Below are positions 62,716 through 64,000 of a stretch of DNA of 64,000 bases, one piece after another. The stretch comes from Nemertoderma westbladi (Eukaryota > Xenacoelomorpha > Nemertodermatida > Nemertodermatidae). The DNA is taken from assembly GCA_032718475.1 (NCBI GenBank), contig JAUCBJ010008313.1, positions 124,001 through 188,000 on the forward strand, read 5' to 3'. The first letter of the stretch is position 1. Each line of letters begins with the position of its first letter. Under the pieces are notes generated by a model. That model saw nothing but the letters and a program-made list of their open reading frames with translations, was not told where the DNA came from and did not search any database. The position numbers and the translations under genes are program-made.

Positions 62716-64000
62716 ACCAGCCTTGCAGGGACAATGAGGGAGATGGAGGATGAAGGAGCAGAGGAGCAGCTTAAGAGGCTGCTGAAGCAGGACTTCGAAG
62801 GATTAAAGGAGGCCGGGGTCGGAACCTCGGTAGAGGATAAACAAGCGATAGAAAGTGTAAAGGAGTTGATGAAGTGCGAAGAGGGACGGTACACCATAGG
62901 GATGGTGTGGAAACAACCTATGCTACCGTTGCCAGATAACAAAGCGATGGTACTCATGAGGCTTCGCAAGCTGAAGCAGACACTCAGACAGAGCCCCGAG
63001 AAGGATGAGTACATCCACAAGACAATTAAGACATACGTCGAGAAGGGATGGGCCGTGGAGTTACCGGGCGACGAACCAAACATGGACAGAACCTACTATC
63101 TGCCACTGCACGTGGCTTTAGACCCAAAGAAGGGTAAACTGCGGATGGTGGTCGACGCGTCGGCCAAAACGAATGGCAAGAGCCTAAACGACTATCTGCT
63201 TGAGGGCCCCAACATCTATAACTCGGGGATAGAGGTCCTTTTGAGATTCAGAAATGGGAGGCACGCCTTCACGTGTGACATTGAAGGCATGTTCAACCAA
63301 GTCCGTGTGACGGAAAAGGACAGCGACAGTCAGCGCTTCCTATGGTACAACAGTGACGAAGAACCATCTGCGATACCGATGTACAAAATGGTGGTGCAAA
63401 ACATGGGGGCCAAGTCATCCTCATTTACAATGACTATGGCTGTGAGAGATACGGTAGAGGGCAAAGAAGGAGAGTATAGTGCGAAGGCGATCGACATGAT
63501 TCGACATGGTTTCTATGTAGACGATGGGATGGGATGGGATCTGGAAACACGGTTGAAGAAATACTGGAGATAGGGCGCGAGGTTCGCGACATCCTAAAAG
63601 GATCCAGTTTCAACCTGAATAAGTTGCAGTCCAGCTCTGTGGAATTCGTGAAGGCCATAGAAGACAAACACCCAGAGTCGACCATGGACAACCCCACAAC
63701 AGCAAAGGGGCAGGATATGGCGAACAAGAGAGTGGAGTCTCAGCAGAAGGCGCTAGGGATCGTGTGGAACCATGAGACGGACGAATTGGAGTATCAACTG
63801 AGCCAAGAGGGTGCAGACATCCACACTAAGCGGGGCTATGTATCATACATGGCGGGTATCATACGCAAGGATATACGATCCCCTAGGCCTAGCATCCCCA
63901 TTGTTAGTCACGGGGAAACAGATACTAAAGAAAGTATACAAGTTAAAGGATGAGTGGGATACAGAGGTCCCGGAAGAAATAAGTAAACAGTGGAATAAGT
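62716..64000 (+). pseudogene. pol: E4: BEL/Pao Pol, RT portion, running off the window
   Basis: The frame from 62734 carries the start of a BEL/Pao RT: LKRLLKQDFEGL, GRYTIGMVWK, KLRMVVDASAKTNGKSLNDYL, AFTCDIEGMFNQVRV (motif A) and catalytic GFYVDDGMG near 63505-63530. A GGGAT slippage duplication there shifts the frame. Homology resumes from 63534 with VRDILKGS, ALGIVW and DIHTKRGYVSY. A 13-base insertion near 63850-63880 shifts it again. Protein similarity to E2 from RDILKG to KRGYVSY is very high, so E2 and E4 are one family. RNase H and integrase must lie beyond the window. Confidence 0.88.

Overview
The window looks like transposon-packed chromosome from an animal, most likely an invertebrate. 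It combines BEL/Pao LTR retrotransposons, several LINE lineages, a Penelope-like element, TTAA-flanked DNA transposons, microsatellites and an integrated adintovirus/Maverick-like DNA virus. No ordinary host gene, tRNA, rRNA or CRISPR array is visible, and I cannot name the species. All family calls come from reading motifs by eye; no database was searched.

Layout. 1-4639: 5' part of a minus-strand BEL/Pao element (E1: LTR, Gag, start of protease), running off the left edge. 4640-~22690: an endogenous adintovirus/Maverick-like element. Its plus-strand block (4848-11492) holds a RING protein, packaging ATPase, small virion-type proteins, a penton-like protein, double-jelly-roll capsid, adenain-like protease and an uncharacterised gene. 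Its minus-strand block (22653-12426) holds an uncharacterised 352-aa protein, protein-primed DNA polymerase B, a possible TBP-like protein and a 116-aa protein. The polymerase gene carries three later insertions: a solo LTR (20617-21151), a foldback element (18965-20125) and a piggyBac-like element (17404-18960). A LINE (10156-11130) split another viral gene.

~23936-33480: 5'-truncated BEL/Pao element E2: decayed pol, a minisatellite hit by a LINE, a long extra 3' ORF also hit by a LINE, and a 3' LTR. 33481-37003: decayed CR1/L2-like LINE. 37301-38688 and 62621-~62715: two halves of one Penelope-like element, split by E3.

38689-62615: a complete BEL/Pao element, E3, with 1173-bp LTRs and a 5-bp target duplication (ATATC). 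Its leader contains a second piggyBac-like copy and a nearly intact full-length LINE with a 1007-aa ORF. E3 has a two-ORF Gag, protease, RT, RNase H and integrase, followed by a ~4-kb ORF block after pol. ~62720-64000: start of another BEL/Pao pol (E4), related to E2.

The most unusual feature is the 3' block. After pol, where an env gene would sit, E2 and E3 both carry a related long protein with three consecutive zinc knuckles and matching flanking regions. I do not recognise it. The insertions can be ordered by nesting, and at five sites the interrupted reading frame returns to phase when the insert and one target duplication are discounted.
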